A DNA stretch of 64,000 bases, taken from Microglena sp. YARC (taxonomy: Eukaryota; Chlorophyta; Chlorophyceae; Chlamydomonadales; Chlamydomonadaceae). A program made the position numbers and the translations under genes. Shown here piece by piece: positions 1-11,200 of the stretch (positions within the stretch are counted from its first letter, which is position 1; each line of letters starts with the position of its first letter). Under the pieces are notes generated by a model that worked only from the letters and a program-made list of their open reading frames with translations, was not told the origin of the DNA and did not search any database. The stretch lies in assembly GCA_022414725.1 (NCBI GenBank), contig CM039463.1, positions 33,131,926 through 33,195,925 of the forward strand, read 5' to 3'.

Positions 1-704
1 CAAACGTCTCCCTGACTGGTTACGCCCCTCCACTATTACTGTAGCGGACTGGAAGAGAATGAGACCTGATCTTGCCGTCCTACCTGACATAGACTCTCCT
101 ACCTGTATGTCTGATAAAGAACTCTGGGTTCTTGAGCTTGGATACTGCTCTGATACCAACCATGCTACTAAGTTTATCACTAAACACGCCCAGCATGTTG
201 AAATTAGTAAATGGCCTTAGATCGGCTGGATACCTCGTTCACTATGAAGTTATCACCGTTGGAACAACTGGTACTATTCCAACCTCTTTTTTGACTTCTA
301 TGACCACTCTTGGACTTCAGAGATCATGTGCCCTCAAACTGGCGGACACAGTCCACTCCCACACCATCACTAGCTTTCAGAGTATTTTACAGTGCAGACG
401 TTTTATGGAAGCACACCCCATGTCGATACCCGGGGACTAGCACACAGACCGTCCCCCCTCTCAGGTTTTGTCTTGCCAGCTGCATTGTGTCGGTGCTTCC
501 CAACCGGGGTGAAAAACCCCCGTATTAAGCTGCACTGGCATGATGTGGCTACGGTGCCTGCCGGTCAGGCATCGGTGGTAATTCTTTTTACTGAGATGGC
601 CCTACGGTGGCTATAGCTAGCTCCGGCTTACGCTATGGTGTCCTTAACTTCACGTCCTGTGAGTAACGGTTCTACACGGATGTAACAATTTCAATTTCAA
701 TTTA
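1..704 (+). mobile_element. 3' end of a non-LTR retrotransposon (LINE), broken
   Basis: Positions 2-215 read as protein in one frame (including RPDLAVLPD and ELWVLELGYCSD) and the reading continues in another frame to about 440 (GYLVHYEVITVGT, LQCRRFMEAHP), so there is at least one frameshift. The RPD...LEL pattern resembles the C-terminal endonuclease-like domain of some LINEs, which I infer rather than prove. A non-coding 3' part follows, with the block TAGCTAGCTCCGGCTTACGC, and ends in a short AATTTC microsatellite tail at about 687-704. The same 3' block recurs at 891-991, 19072-19157 and, inverted, 59507-59680. The element begins before the window. Confidence 0.65.
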
Positions 705-890
705 ATGTTAACCAGGTTCAAGTCCGTGATGCAACGGACCTTTTGACGTCGCTGCTGCGCGCGACAAAGGGGGCAGCGTCCTGAACAACCCTGTTCCGTA
801 CTCAATAGCAGTGTTTATAGTACACATGCTCTCTCCTGGGCGACGGGGCAATGGGATGAAGGGAACTAACGCTGTTGTTACACGTTGTAC

Positions 891-991
891 ACGGCGACTA
901 TAGCTAGCTCCGGCTTACGCTATGGTGTCCTTAACTTCACGTCCTGTGAGTAACTGTACTACACGGATGTAACAATTTAAATTTCATTTAT
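891..991 (+). mobile_element. LINE 3' tail, second short copy
   Basis: Repeats the last ~100 bp of the element at 1-704 (GCTAGCTCCGGCTTACGC, CTTAACTTCACGTCCTGTGA, CACGGATGTAACAATTT) with a different AT-rich tail. This is a severely 5'-truncated insertion. Confidence 0.6.
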
Positions 992-2190
992 ACGTTGTAC
1001 AAGATACTAGAAAGCAGGACTTGCCGATATTAATAGCAGATGGAGACGGCGGCATGGTTGGCCTGCCTCAGCTACAAAAGACAGGGCCTAGCTGGCGGAT
1101 GGTATCGGCCAGTAGCTAATCATCGGCCCAGGGTATAGAACCTGTCCGGGCCTACGCGTAACCGAGGTTAGTATGGTACGACCAATAAGGCGCACCATAA
1201 TTCATGGACTCCCGAGGGCTGAGAGTCCATGATATCCAAGTAATCCAATCCAAGTTGGGTACCCCTCCTTCCAGTTCACTCAGTTCATGGTTCCATTTTA
1301 GGCATATAATAATTTGGATCGATTATGTTACTGCCATAGACGGCGAGCAGCCTTACAGGCTGGAGACATGTAACCAAGTTCAAGTTCTAGGCATACCAAC
1401 TCCCAAACGTTAACAACACAAACAAGCGTGGCAGTGTTCACAATTGCTCCCAGTGTACTGGAATCAGTCACGACTCGGCTCAAAAACAATTTCTCCTGTA
1501 GTTGACAGGGTACTAAATGACGCACGCTACTGCGGTAGCACGCAAGGTTTTGGAGTCTGACTGCGCGATTGACACAAGTTTTTAAACCCCTCTGGGCGCA
1601 GCCAGCAGATTTCCGTTTTCAACCCAAAAGGAGGCAGTTGTGTCAAAAGCGCTACCCAAAATGACAAAATGTAGTACCTTGGTAGTTGATACTATATTTT
1701 CTCAAACCTATCTGTGTGCAATGTATTAGAGTCTGCAATCAGTTGCAGATGCTGGAATCAGTCACGAATCGAGGATAAACTATATAAACTAAATTGTTAC
1801 CAACTTCAAGTTAAGCCTATTCAGCTACTCCTGGACTGTAACACACACACATCATAGCTTTTCATTGCAGCTTCCAGCAGCAGCGCTCTGAAATTGTAAA
1901 ATATTGGGCCCAGTGGCTGGCCCAGGGAACTCTTGGGCCCAGTGGCTGGCTCAGGAAGCTGCCTAGAAGCTGCTGCCCGTAGCCGGAAATAACAGGTATG
2001 ACACACATGTATATGATTCCCTGTTTCAACAGCAAGGCGTCCAGTAGCAGTCCCCAGCTGTCTCAGAATAGCGGACAGACGTAAAAACTACTAATTGAAC
2101 ACACATAAACACAGTAGCTTACGTATTGTATCTACATGACTGCACTACGTACTGCATCTCGCTGCATGGCGACGCATGGGTCCGGCTAAA
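992..2190. other. Intergenic, no gene recognised
   Basis: No supported coding sequence. It holds a degenerate copy of the GACGGCGAGCAGCC dispersed family at about 1322-1393, two short copies of a GGAATCAGTCACGA motif near 1460 and 1752, and at 1852-2000 a repeat rich in CAGTGGCTGGC and AGCTGCCTAGAAGCTGCTGC, a motif also found near 10100, 10640, 35620 and (inverted) 35475 and 62170. Confidence 0.5.
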
Positions 2191-2203
2191 GTAGTCAGAA
2201 ATG

Positions 2204-2205
2204 CC

Positions 2206-2236
<31 letters not shown>

Positions 2237-2238
2237 AC
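2204..2238. repeat. Poly-C run followed by (CA)n
   Basis: About 19 consecutive C residues followed by a CA dinucleotide repeat. The same poly-C/CA junction recurs at 25417-25447. Confidence 0.95.
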
Positions 2239-2559
2239 CTTCCCCCGGGCTACGAGCTTCGCAGGGTTTGGGGGGCAGCGCGTCGCACTGGGTCGCACCG
2301 AATCGCTCAACTTGCAACGCGTCGCATGAAAGAAACCCCAACCTAACTCAACTTAGATTTTATGGGGCTGTCAAACATCTAAGGCTGGTGTATTTGCAAG
2401 TATTCTCCTTGGTTGCCAACATTGCTGTTGTTGCCATTGCCATTGTTGCTGTTCTTGCTCTTCTTCCTGTTTTTGCTGTTTTTGTTGCTGTAGTTGTTGG
2501 ATTAAAACGGCAGTGTCTAGCCATTTATCCTCACAGGACACAGGGCTCAAGTTAAATCA

Positions 2560-2695
2560 TCTGCATAGCACGAACTCCGCCCCCCTGTTGTTGATGATTT
2601 ATTGGGGTTTATTTCACCACTGCTTATATTGTATACAGCCCTTCCCAACATTGAGGTTTGGCAAGTCTATTTAGCCTTTTTGGCTACACGTTAAT
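2560..2695 (+). repeat. Dispersed repeat family D (TTGGGCAAGTC type)
   Basis: Contains AGCACGAACTC, a GTTTATTTCACC segment, CCCTTCCCAACATTGAGG, a GGCAAGTC core and TTTAGCC. Related copies lie at 15152-15219 (minus), 22152-22292, 59158-59290, 59316-59455 (minus) and 61083-61150. No coding capacity is seen, so it is a short non-autonomous element of unknown class. Confidence 0.6.
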
Positions 2696-2872
2696 CTAGA
2701 ATGCATAACAAACAAAGGACACAGGGCTGAAAATGAAGCTATCTAGATCACATGCACGCCAGCATGCCTAGCTGCCAAAAACTCAGCAGCAGTGTGGCCC
2801 TATCATCGTCGCAAGCTCACAAGTCCCCCTTGACTTCATCAAGCATTGGGGACATTTTGAGTCAAATCTGTA

Positions 2873-3018
2873 TGGACCGGCACACCATATGATGTCGACC
2901 AAAGGCAAGTATGATATTATATGATATTCTAAAAATTGCATCATATGAAATTGTATATGAATGGTAACTTTATCCTAGTCAGATATCATATTGCAATATC
3001 ATATTGCCGTTCACTACC
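2873..3018 (+). mobile_element. MITE-like element, copy 1
   Basis: About 150 bp built from ATCATATGATAT-type palindromic words, with an internal GACCAAAGGCAAGTAT and a GGTAACTTTATCCTAGTCAGA block. It matches the copies at 41076-41228 (inverted) and 58477-58628. Ends approximate to the inverted repeat GTAGGGAACGGCA, best seen in the other two copies. No ORF. Confidence 0.6.
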
Positions 3019-3164
3019 AATATGCCACTCTTGTTGTTTGTGATGCTCATATGCCTCACTTGATTAATCAGCTTGGGGGAAAATTTGGAGTTCAATGGGT
3101 CACCAGGGGAAAATCACCACCACCACCACCACAATCATCATCAATATCAGCAGCAGCTTTAAAT

Positions 3165-3250
3165 CCCTCTTGACTCCGTCAAGCCATGGGCACATTTGGA
3201 GTCCAGCAGGGCACCAGGAGTAATGTAATCATCATCATCATCAGCAGCAG
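3165..3250 (-). repeat. Dispersed family F with (GAT)n tail
   Basis: Reverse-strand copy of a family with CTTGACTCCGTCAAG, TTTGGAGTCCAGCAGGGC and a trinucleotide GAT/ATC tail. Other copies are at 5760-5925, 35652-35765 and 38725-38835, all on the plus strand. A more decayed copy lies at about 2818-2865 and another at 3050-3135. Confidence 0.55.
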
Positions 3251-3261
3251 CTATATACTAG

Positions 3262-3306
3262 CTACACTGGGTACATGCCTTTCTTCATCAATGCTGCCTT
3301 CAGAGC
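3262..3306 (-). CDS. CX9C protein exon 3 (terminal)
   Basis: 45 nt: ALKAALMKKGMYPV and a TAG stop at 3264-3262. The acceptor CCCTGACCAG directly follows the intron minisatellite, and the phase (0) agrees with exon 2. The short length lowers certainty, but the reading and the splice site fit together. Confidence 0.7.
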   Translation of the reverse strand, partial: ALKAALMKKGMYPV

Positions 3307-6300
3307 CTGGTCAGGGAGATCATGTGTGGATGTGTGTGGATGTGTGTGTGGATGTGTGTGGATGTGTGTGTGGATGTGTGTGGATGTGTGTGGATGTGTA
3401 GGGATGTGTGGAGATGCGTGGGGATGTGTGGGGATGTGTGGAGATGTTTGGAGATGATAGGGAGCAACGGTGCGTTGCGGTCCTACAGTATCAGGTGGAG
3501 ATGTGTGGTGATTGTGTGGCCAAGGATGGAGATGAAAGGAGGCTGGTGGAGATGTGTGGAGGAGTATGGAGATGAGTGAAAGTTGGTGGAGATGGGTGGA
3601 GATGAGTGGAGATGGATGGGGATTGAGTGGTGAAGGATGGAGATGAGTGGAGGGTGGTGGAGATGTGTGGAGGCGTGTGGAGATGAGTGAAAGTTGGTGG
3701 AGATGTGTGGGGATGAGTGGAGATGTTGGGGGATGTGTAGGGATGGGTGGAGGCGGTTGGAGATGTGTGGAGGTGTGTCGAGATGTATAGTGGTGTGCTG
3801 AGATGAGTGGAGATGAGTGGAGATGGGTAAATATGGGTAACGATGAGTGGAGATGGGTGGGGATGTGTGGAGGTGTGCCGAGATGTGCGGAGATGAGTGG
3901 GAATGTTTGGAGATGAGTGGAGATGGGTGAAGGCTGGTGGAGATGTGTGGAGATGATTGGAGATGTGTGGGGATGTGTGGAAGCGGTTGGAGATGTGTGG
4001 AGGTGTGTCAAGGTGTGTGGATATGAGTGAAGGTTGGTGGAGTTGGTCGGGATAGTGTGGAGGTGTGTGGATATGTGTGGATATGTGCAGATATTAGTGG
4101 AGATGAGTGGATACTCTATGTGTGTAGATGTGTGTAGTTGTGTGGAGGTTGGTGGCGAAGAATGGAAATATGCTGAGATGAGTGGATGTGGGTGGAGGTG
4201 TGCTGAGATGAGTGGAGATAAGTGGAGATGTGTGGACATGTGTGGAGATGACTTGTGTGGGGATGGGTGGGGATGGGTGGACGCGGTTGGAGATGTGTGG
4301 AGGTGTGCCGAGATGTGCGGAGATGAGTAGGAATGTGTGGAGATGAGTGGAGATGGGTGAAGGCTGGTGGAGATGTGTGGCGATGATTGGAGATGTGTGG
4401 GGAAGTGTGGAAGCGGTTGGAGATGTGTGGAGGTGGGACGAGGTGTGTGGATATGAGTGGTGCTGTGTGGATATGAGTGGAGATGTGTGGAGATTATTGG
4501 AGATGTGTGGGGATGTATGGAGGTGTGTCGAGGTGTGTGGATATGAGTGGGGATGTGTGGATATGAGTGGAGTTATGTGGAGCTGTGCCGAGATGTGTGA
4601 TGATGATTGGAGATGGATGGGGATGTGTGGAAGCGGTTGGATATGTGTGGAGGTGTGCCGAGATGTGCGGAGATGAGTAGGGATGTGTGGAGATGAGTGG
4701 AGATGGGTGGGGATGTAAGGAGATGAGTAAAGATGTGTGGGGATGAGTAAAGATGTGTGGGGATGTGTAAAGATGTGTGGGGATGAGTAAAGATGTGTGG
4801 GGATGTGTGGAAGGTGGTGGAGATGTGAGGAGATGAGTAAAGATGTGTGGGGATGAGTAAAGATGTGTGGGGATGAGTAAAGATGTGTGGGGATGTGTAA
4901 AGATGTGTGGGGATGAGTAAAGATGTGTGGGGATGTGTAAAGATGTGTGGGGATGAGTAAAGATGTGTGGGGATGTGTGGAAGGTGGTGGAGATGTGAGG
5001 AGATGAGTAAAGATGTGTGGAAATGTGTGGAAGCGGTTGGAGATGTGTGGAGGTGTGTCGAGGTGTGAGGATATGAGTGAAGGTTGGTGGAGATGGTCGG
5101 GGAAGTGTGGAGGCATGTGGATATGTGTGGATATGTGTGGATATGTGCAGAGATGAGTGGAGATGAGTGGAGATGAGTGGATACTCTATGTGTGTAGATG
5201 TGTGTAGTTGTGTGGAGGTTGGTGGGGGAGAATGGAAATGTACGGATATGAGTGGATGATGGTGGGGGTGTGTTGAGATGCGTGGATACGAGTGGAGATG
5301 TGTGAAGATGAGTAGAGGTGGGTGGAGGCGTGTGGAGATGTGTGGAGGCATGTAGAGATGTGCGGAGATGAGTGGAGATGATGCTGTGTAACTGTGCATT
5401 TCAGTCTAACAGCAAGAGGTGGGGATGTGTGGAAATGGGTGGAGATGATGGTGTTCAATATATTCAATACTCCATCCACCTCCACCTCAACAGAATGAGG
5501 CGGATGCGGGTGGAGATGTTGGCATGCCACGGTCCAACAACGCCAAGTCTAATGAGAAGATAGTTACCTCTGCACAAGGATCGCAATGTGATAGGCCCTT
5601 GTACTTCCCTCTTCATAAGGATCGCAATGTGACAGGCCCTTGTACTTACCTCCTCATAAGGATCGCAATGTGACAGGCCCTTGTACTTTCCACGGTTGAA
5701 GATGGTGTTGTAGCACTTGCGCTGTGCATGCATCTCCTCCTTGCAGAGCAGCTCTCCTACAGTGATGATGATGATGGTGATGGTGAAGATGATGATGATG
5801 CTGGTGATGATGATGATGATGATGATTGCATTTTTCCACATGCCCTACTGGACTCTAAATATGCCCGCAGCCTGACAGAGTCAAGGGGGACTTATGAACA
5901 CCACGAAACATTTATGTGCTACATTGTCTAGTGAAAGTTTTCCTCAGTGGGCCGAGTACATAAATATAGACAGAGTCGTGATCCAAGCACGCGATAGTAG
6001 CATCATCATCACATCATGGGGTTCAAGGGTCTTTCATAAGCTTGCCCCACAAGGTCAGTTGCTAAAAAAGGTCTGTCCCACAAGGCCCTGCGCAATAGAT
6101 CAGTCCCAAAAGGTGACAAAGCAGGTCTCAACGGACCAGGCTCGAATAATATTTAAATTGGCAGGGCCAGGATTCTTGAAACCCCAGTACGAAAGCGCTG
6201 GAGGATCGTATAAATTTACTGCATGAATGTGCAGTAGTGTAGTTTAACCGTGCTGCATGAATGTGCAGCAGTGTGTAGTGTGACTGAGCTACATCAGTGT

Positions 6301-6866
6301 GCAGCAGTATGTATAGTGACTGTGCTGCATTATTGTACAGTAGTATAGTGAAAATGCTCCGTTGAAATGTGTAGAAGTTCAGTGTCAGTTTGTCTGTCAT
6401 GGTGGAGTTATGGTACCTATTTGGAGAAAACCCTAGTCCAGCATGTTTGCATGATTGTTGGCTGGCTGTGGTGCCTGATTTAGAAAATCAAAGAGCAGGA
6501 GCAGATACTAAAGCATATCATGTGCATGTCCCTGCCACCATCACCACAGCGGTGTGTACTGTTATTTCATTCGTCCGACAGATCCTTCTGGGGACTCAGC
6601 TGGCTTCAGAAGGTGTAGGTGGCTGGTGACGTCATCGAAGCATGACGAGGGCCATAGAATGGGTGGACGAACTTACCGTAACACATAACCAAGCCAGTTT
6701 CCAACGATTTGCAAACGCGAAGGTTCTCTTCTCGGTTTGCGTTGGCGCGTTTACAGCTGTCTAGTCCTCGTTTCGAATTACCGCATTTCCGGTGCGCTTT
6801 CCGTTTATCCTCTTCCGTTGGGAGCTCCGGCGTTGGGAGCTCGATTTTCGAGGCCCCTAAACCCAT
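3262..6866 (-). CDS. Triple CX9C (CHCH-type) protein, three exons, complete
   Basis: The gene model joins exons 6866-6677, 5756-5650 and 3306-3262. Phases are 1 then 0 and give 113 residues. Three CX9C motifs are visible at residues 28-38, 52-62 and 68-78, the hallmark of CHCH-fold proteins that form disulphides through Mia40/Erv1 in the mitochondrial intermembrane space. A further Cys lies near residue 94. The N-terminus MGLGAS fits the N-myristoylation pattern (Gly2, Ser6), as in the MICOS protein CHCHD3. Donors are GTAAGT in both introns; acceptors are CTGTAG and GACCAG. The start has AAAATGG context. Intron 2 is about 2.3 kb, mostly minisatellite. I do not recognise the specific orthologue. 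The gene is divergent from the helicase at 7522. Confidence 0.8.
3311..5440. repeat. 2.1 kb GGAGATGTGTGGAGATGAGT minisatellite
   Basis: Purine/GT-rich tandem array built on a 6 bp theme (GGAGAT, GTGTGG, GATGAG) with higher-order blocks, for example AAGCGGTTGGAGATGTGTGG repeated at 3750, 3981, 4281, 4410, 4630 and 5030. It fills intron 2 of the CX9C gene. The long open frames through it (Ser/Thr/His/Pro-rich on minus, Trp/Cys/Val-rich on plus) are artefacts of repeats without stops. Confidence 0.95.
5566..5649 (-). repeat. Copies of the exon 2 end and donor
   Basis: Two further copies of the segment TACAAGGGCCTGTCACATTG ... CGATCCTTATGAGGAG with its downstream bases lie immediately in the intron; the donor in the copies is GTAAGT-like, GGAAGT or GTAACT. 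The unit is about 51 bp. This is the same splice-junction duplication seen across the helicase gene. Confidence 0.85.
5650..5756 (-). CDS. CX9C protein exon 2
   Basis: 107 nt. Completes a Gly codon with exon 1, then reads ELLCKEEMHAQRKC (third CX9C) and continues to HCDPYEE. The acceptor is CACTGTAG and the donor is GTAAGT. Its 3' end is partly copied downstream at 5566-5649. Confidence 0.8.
5760..5925 (+). repeat. (GAT)n and dispersed family F copy
   Basis: Trinucleotide GAT repeat (5763-5825) joined to GCATTTTTCCACATGCCC, CTGGACTCTAAATATG, GACAGAGTCAAGGGGGACTT and TATGAACA. The same arrangement occurs at 35652-35765 and 38725-38835. It lies in intron 1 of the CX9C gene. Confidence 0.7.
6222..6350. 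repeat. Short tandem repeat, about 40-45 bp unit
   Basis: Three to four imperfect copies of a unit containing GCTGCATGAATGTGCAGCAG and TGTAGTGTGACTG in intron 1 of the CX9C gene. The CTGCA...TGCAG parts can form small hairpins. Confidence 0.7.
6677..6866 (-). CDS. CX9C protein exon 1
   Basis: 63 codons plus one base, start ATG at 6866. It encodes an acidic/proline N-terminus, then HRKC...DSC and VCKSLETGLVMCY, two C-X9-C motifs. It ends at the consensus donor GTAAGT on the minus strand (6676-6671). Confidence 0.8.
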
Positions 6867-7521
6867 TTTAACGTATCAGCCAAACCAATGAGCTGCAAAA
6901 TATGCTAGGAGGCACAGCGTTAGGGGGTGAAAGCTCCTGCAGAATTCACTTCAGGATATCCAGAGGAAGTGATTAAACCCCAATATGATGTTGATCAATT
7001 TTCCATATCAAGGCCCAGGTAGGATGATTGCAAGAGTGAAATGATAAGTAGACACTCACCCTGCACTTGCATGCTGAAGAAGGCCAGATGGGCTTCGGTG
7101 GCCAGGTCAGAAGGGTGTCGTGGCTTGGTTGCCGAACGATACGAAATTCGTATCCACCGATTCGTATCGTGAATTCGTATCTAGCAGCTGCATAGATCCG
7201 AGGGCTCTCCTCGTTCGGGCCGGAAAATATTGATCGCGCGCGTGCGTTGTCCCACCATTATTATGCTTTAGATAGAAGCATGTTTGCTGCATAAGGAATG
7301 GTATTCAAATATCCGGGCCTGTGCCATTTGCTCCAGACAACCAACGCTATTGTCTGGCTGTGGCGCAGCACGCGCAGCATGCCAGCATATTTTGTTTTTC
7401 GCGACCTGCTAGTTCCAGCGTCCCCACGCCCCATCCATCATTGCAATCGGCTTTCTGACTTACAACGCCTTTCATAGATGAAATTATACTTCCAAAATAG
7501 CTTGCGCTTTCACTGAGCTAA
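6867..7521. promoter_or_regulatory. Divergent promoter region with TTCGTAT cluster
   Basis: 655 bp between the start codons of the CX9C gene (minus) and the helicase gene (plus), so both 5' UTRs and promoters should be here. At 7135-7181 the word ATACGAA or its complement TTCGTAT occurs four times, including the near-perfect palindrome GATACGAAATTCGTATC (7138-7154). I see no clear TATA box. Function is inferred from position and symmetry only. Confidence 0.45.
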
Positions 7522-8241
7522 ATGAGCGAATCCAATCCTTTGGGACAACCCCATTCCTACCTTCTCGCGGGCCACACTGTATTGTTCCCTCATTCCTCTG
7601 CTTATGGCACGCAGCTATGCTTCATGGCCAAGATGTTGGGGGCCCTTGCAGAGGAGGGCAATGCGCTTCTCGAAGCCCCCACTGGATCTGGTAAAACGCT
7701 CGCGCTTCTGTGCGCAGCCCTCGCCTGGCAAGACAAAATAAAAGCTAACATTCGTGCTGCTCCTGTCTGGCGCCCGGAAGAATCATCGCCGTACTCCAGC
7801 CCAGGTACTGGTGGCCCATGCACAGGTGGTGATGAGTTCAGTAATAAGGGCTGTGGGGCCAAGCAAGCTGCCAACTCCAAAGAGAGTTTCAAAGCAGAGA
7901 AGTGCTGTGGGGGTCCAGATCCTCTTCTCCCTGGTGCTTCCAACACATGGCAGCAAGAAAAAGACAAAGCATCAAACCGATTCTCCGATTTCAAGTTCAA
8001 GGGGGGAGAAGGAGGTGGCTGTTCGGTGGATCTGAACGAAGGCTGTGGAAGCAAGCCAGATGCCAAATCCAAGGAATATCCTGCAGCCGATAAATGCTGT
8101 GGGGGCAAGCAAGATGACAAATCTAAGGAAAGCAAGAAAGCAGATGAAGCTACTACCTCAGCTGGTCCTTCCCGGCAGCCTGAGGCCCAGAGGGTCCCAA
8201 AGGTTTACTTTGCAACAAGGACGCATTCGCAAATTGCGCAG
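7522..8241 (+). CDS. FANCJ: FANCJ exon 1: Q motif, Walker A, motif Ia
   Basis: 240 codons, phase 0 end. [14 protein letters not shown] is the Q-motif region, [19 protein letters not shown] the Walker A helix, [14 protein letters not shown] motif Ia. Between them is a ~130-residue Lys/Ser/Gly/Cys-rich insert with repeated GCG-K and CCGG units ([39 protein letters not shown]). The FANCJ family has a Cys-rich insert at this place. The donor is CAG|GTGCGC. The start is the first ATG of the frame, placing the Q motif about 25 residues from the N-terminus. Confidence 0.88.
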
Positions 8242-11200
8242 GTGCGCAATGGGCCATCAACTTCAGCTTTCCCGCTTATTTGATCACTGTCTCTAGGGAG
8301 CGAGTATTTTTGGAATAGGTCCCATGCCAGGCTCACAAAGCCCTCGATATTCACCCACTTCTCCTTCTCGTTATTGTTTTGTAGCTGCGTATAACAAAAA
8401 AACATTTGAATGATCAAATCACGCTTTTATGCGACTTCAAACCTGAAGTTTGTGCCCAATAGTGCTCAGTAAGCAAGAAACCTAATCTTATCCCCTTGCA
8501 GAGATGCCCCATTGTAATTCTTAATTCTGTGCGCTGATGTCTGGAGCTGATCTGAGATCCCAAGGCTAGACAAGGGTAGTGACTTTATTTGTTTTCTACC
8601 CTTCGCTGCACTTTTGCTGGAAGTATCTAACAGGCCAACACATTGATCATCCATTAAGTGCACTTTGTTAATCTGACTCCTTGGATTTGCTTCGCGTAAT
8701 ACAAGAAGACCAGATGGAGTGGGGCTCGTAAATTGTGATGAGAACAAATGAGTGGCGATATCTGAGCCTAGTTTGACTTCTTATACATGAAGAATTCAAC
8801 TGGGACGGAAGAATGAGGCATGACTCTGTTCACCCTTATGAACATTTCCTTGGACAGTAAGTTTTCGTATGATGAAGGTTACCTGAGTTGCTGACATCAT
8901 AACCCATGCCTCACTCCCTCTACAAGTACACTTACATGTGTGTATGATGCAAGCCATCTCTATCTCTCTCCCGATCATTCCCTCATTACCCATGCCTCCC
9001 TCCCTCTCACAAGTCTCTATCCCACAGCCATTCATGGTGTGAGTATGGTGCGTACACACACTTTTTGTTTTTTTATCAAGCCACCTCAGTACCTCCCTGT
9101 ACCCCCCCAGAGGTGGCAATGGGTGGTAGATTATGGTGCGTACACCCGCTTTTTGAATTTTTTATCAAGCCACCCCAGTACCCCCCTTGTACCCCCCAGG
9201 GATGGCACTGTATGGTAGGTAATGGGCGTGCTCTTTAGCTAAAGCTATTGCCCATCGTGGCCACCAGGTGCCACCCCAAGGAGGGGTAAGGGGTGAATGA
9301 CACCATACCCCACACCCTCACAACCTCACACCCTCATACCCTCACAACCGCACACCACCAAACCACCACACCACCACAACCCCACACCACCACCGCACCC
9401 TCACACCCTCACACCATGTCCAGGTTGTAAAGGAGCTGAAGAGAACACAGTACTCTCCCAGCATGGCTATTCTGGTAAGGACTTGCAACTCATGCTTTTT
9501 TAGGAAATGAGCCAGTGTCTTTCCGAAGCACCATGCTGCCCCAAAAGACTCTAACGTCTCCCCAAAACACGTAGGTGCATAATTTGGCACTTGTGCTACA
9601 TGCAGCACCTTACAGGAAACCCTGCTTGCAAATCATGATGTCATGTTTTCTGGCTATCCCAGGGGATGCGCAGCTCGAGAGTTTGTTTTGTGACTGGTTG
9701 TAAAAGGAAATTCGCCCCAGGAGGTGGGTCTCCCGACACAAACCAGCAGTGGCAGATCATTGGTACCTATCCTGCTGCACATACGTATTTTCATGTGCAA
9801 TTTGTCAAAGTGCTCCCATTGGCACCCGAATTGAAGGAGAGATGCAGGTGGCGTTAGGGATAGGGGTGAGGGTCAGAGTCTGGAGCTGGTCGTTTCGGGA
9901 CTCAGGGAAATTGGTGCATGGGTGGGGGGGTGTAGCGTTTCGGGACTCTAGGAAATTGGCGCGGGGGAGGTATGGGGGAGGGGTCTGGATTCAGTTTTTT
10001 GCAGCTCCCCGGGATCTCTCTTCATCCAAACCTTCAGCAACCTAGTGCACAGCTGATATCGTCAGCTTCCCAGTGCTCCTGGGATCTTTGGGTTTGGCCC
10101 AAAGGCAGTCCCGGGGCGCTGCTTAGAAGCTGCTGCAGATAGCAGAAAAGAAAAGCTCTGGTGAGGAGTGAATTATTCACCAAGTTACACATGGAACAGG
10201 CCCAAAAACCTCCCCCAGGGGGATGATAGCCCCCCCCCCCCCCCCCCCCCTATTGGTGGTTGGCCCCAGTGAAAGCAAACGGGCTGGCACCCTCTCAACC
10301 TCACGCCTCGTAACAAGACATACTATTTATTTATTTATTCACCAAGTTGCGACCACCAGATATGCAAAGTCAGCCCTGTGCCATCCCAATGTTAGCCTGT
10401 GACATGCAGCTCCTACAGCAACCCAGGCGTATTGCATCAGGCATCTACGTGCTCGATGACGCTGAAGTTTGTATTACAGTACATATACTGTTTCATTTTG
10501 GGCTACACATGGCAGCTTCCAGCCAGCTCCAACAGCCAGGCACCAGGTCTTGCCCACAGCTTTCAGTTGCATTGAAATGCCCGCCCGTAACATCAACTTG
10601 CAGACACACTAGCTAGCTTCAGGTTTGGCCCAAGGACGGAGGGAAGGAGCTGCCTAGAAGCTGCTACTCGTAGCAAAACAATGAAACAATGAGTACATAT
10701 GAGGTGTGCTAGGCTAAAATGGATTTGCATCCTATGAAATGATATTGACTTGGAAAAGGAGAACCACAGAAGTAGGTCGTAAGAAAAAGGACTCTGAAGT
10801 TCAGCCACTCACATGGAGTCATTGTGGCCCTCCGAGCGTCCAAGCCGCCAACAATGCATCTAGGCCGCGCACAAATTGTTTATTTACCAACAAATAACAC
10901 TGTAACCTTATCTTTGTTTAAAAAGCTTTATATCTCAGATAGCTGAAATACATCATTGTTAAAGTCACTTGCATGGAGTCATTGTGGCCCACTATGTGTC
11001 CAGGCCGCCCTCAAGCACTAAAGCTTTTAACAAACTTATTTTGTAATACAAACGTATAACACCGCAACCTTGTCTTCAAAAGCTATACAGCTAAAATAGT
11101 TAAAAAGCTATGTAGTTACCTAATCTTATCACATATATATAGTAACCTAATCTTATCACATGGAGTCTTCGTGGCCCACCATGTGCCCAGGCCGCCCGCA

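Noticed and set aside
3262..5399. Long Ser/Thr/His/Pro-rich minus-strand ORFs
   Set aside because: They run through the minisatellite and are open only because the repeat lacks stops. Only the last 15 codons of one (3306-3262) are accepted, as an exon.
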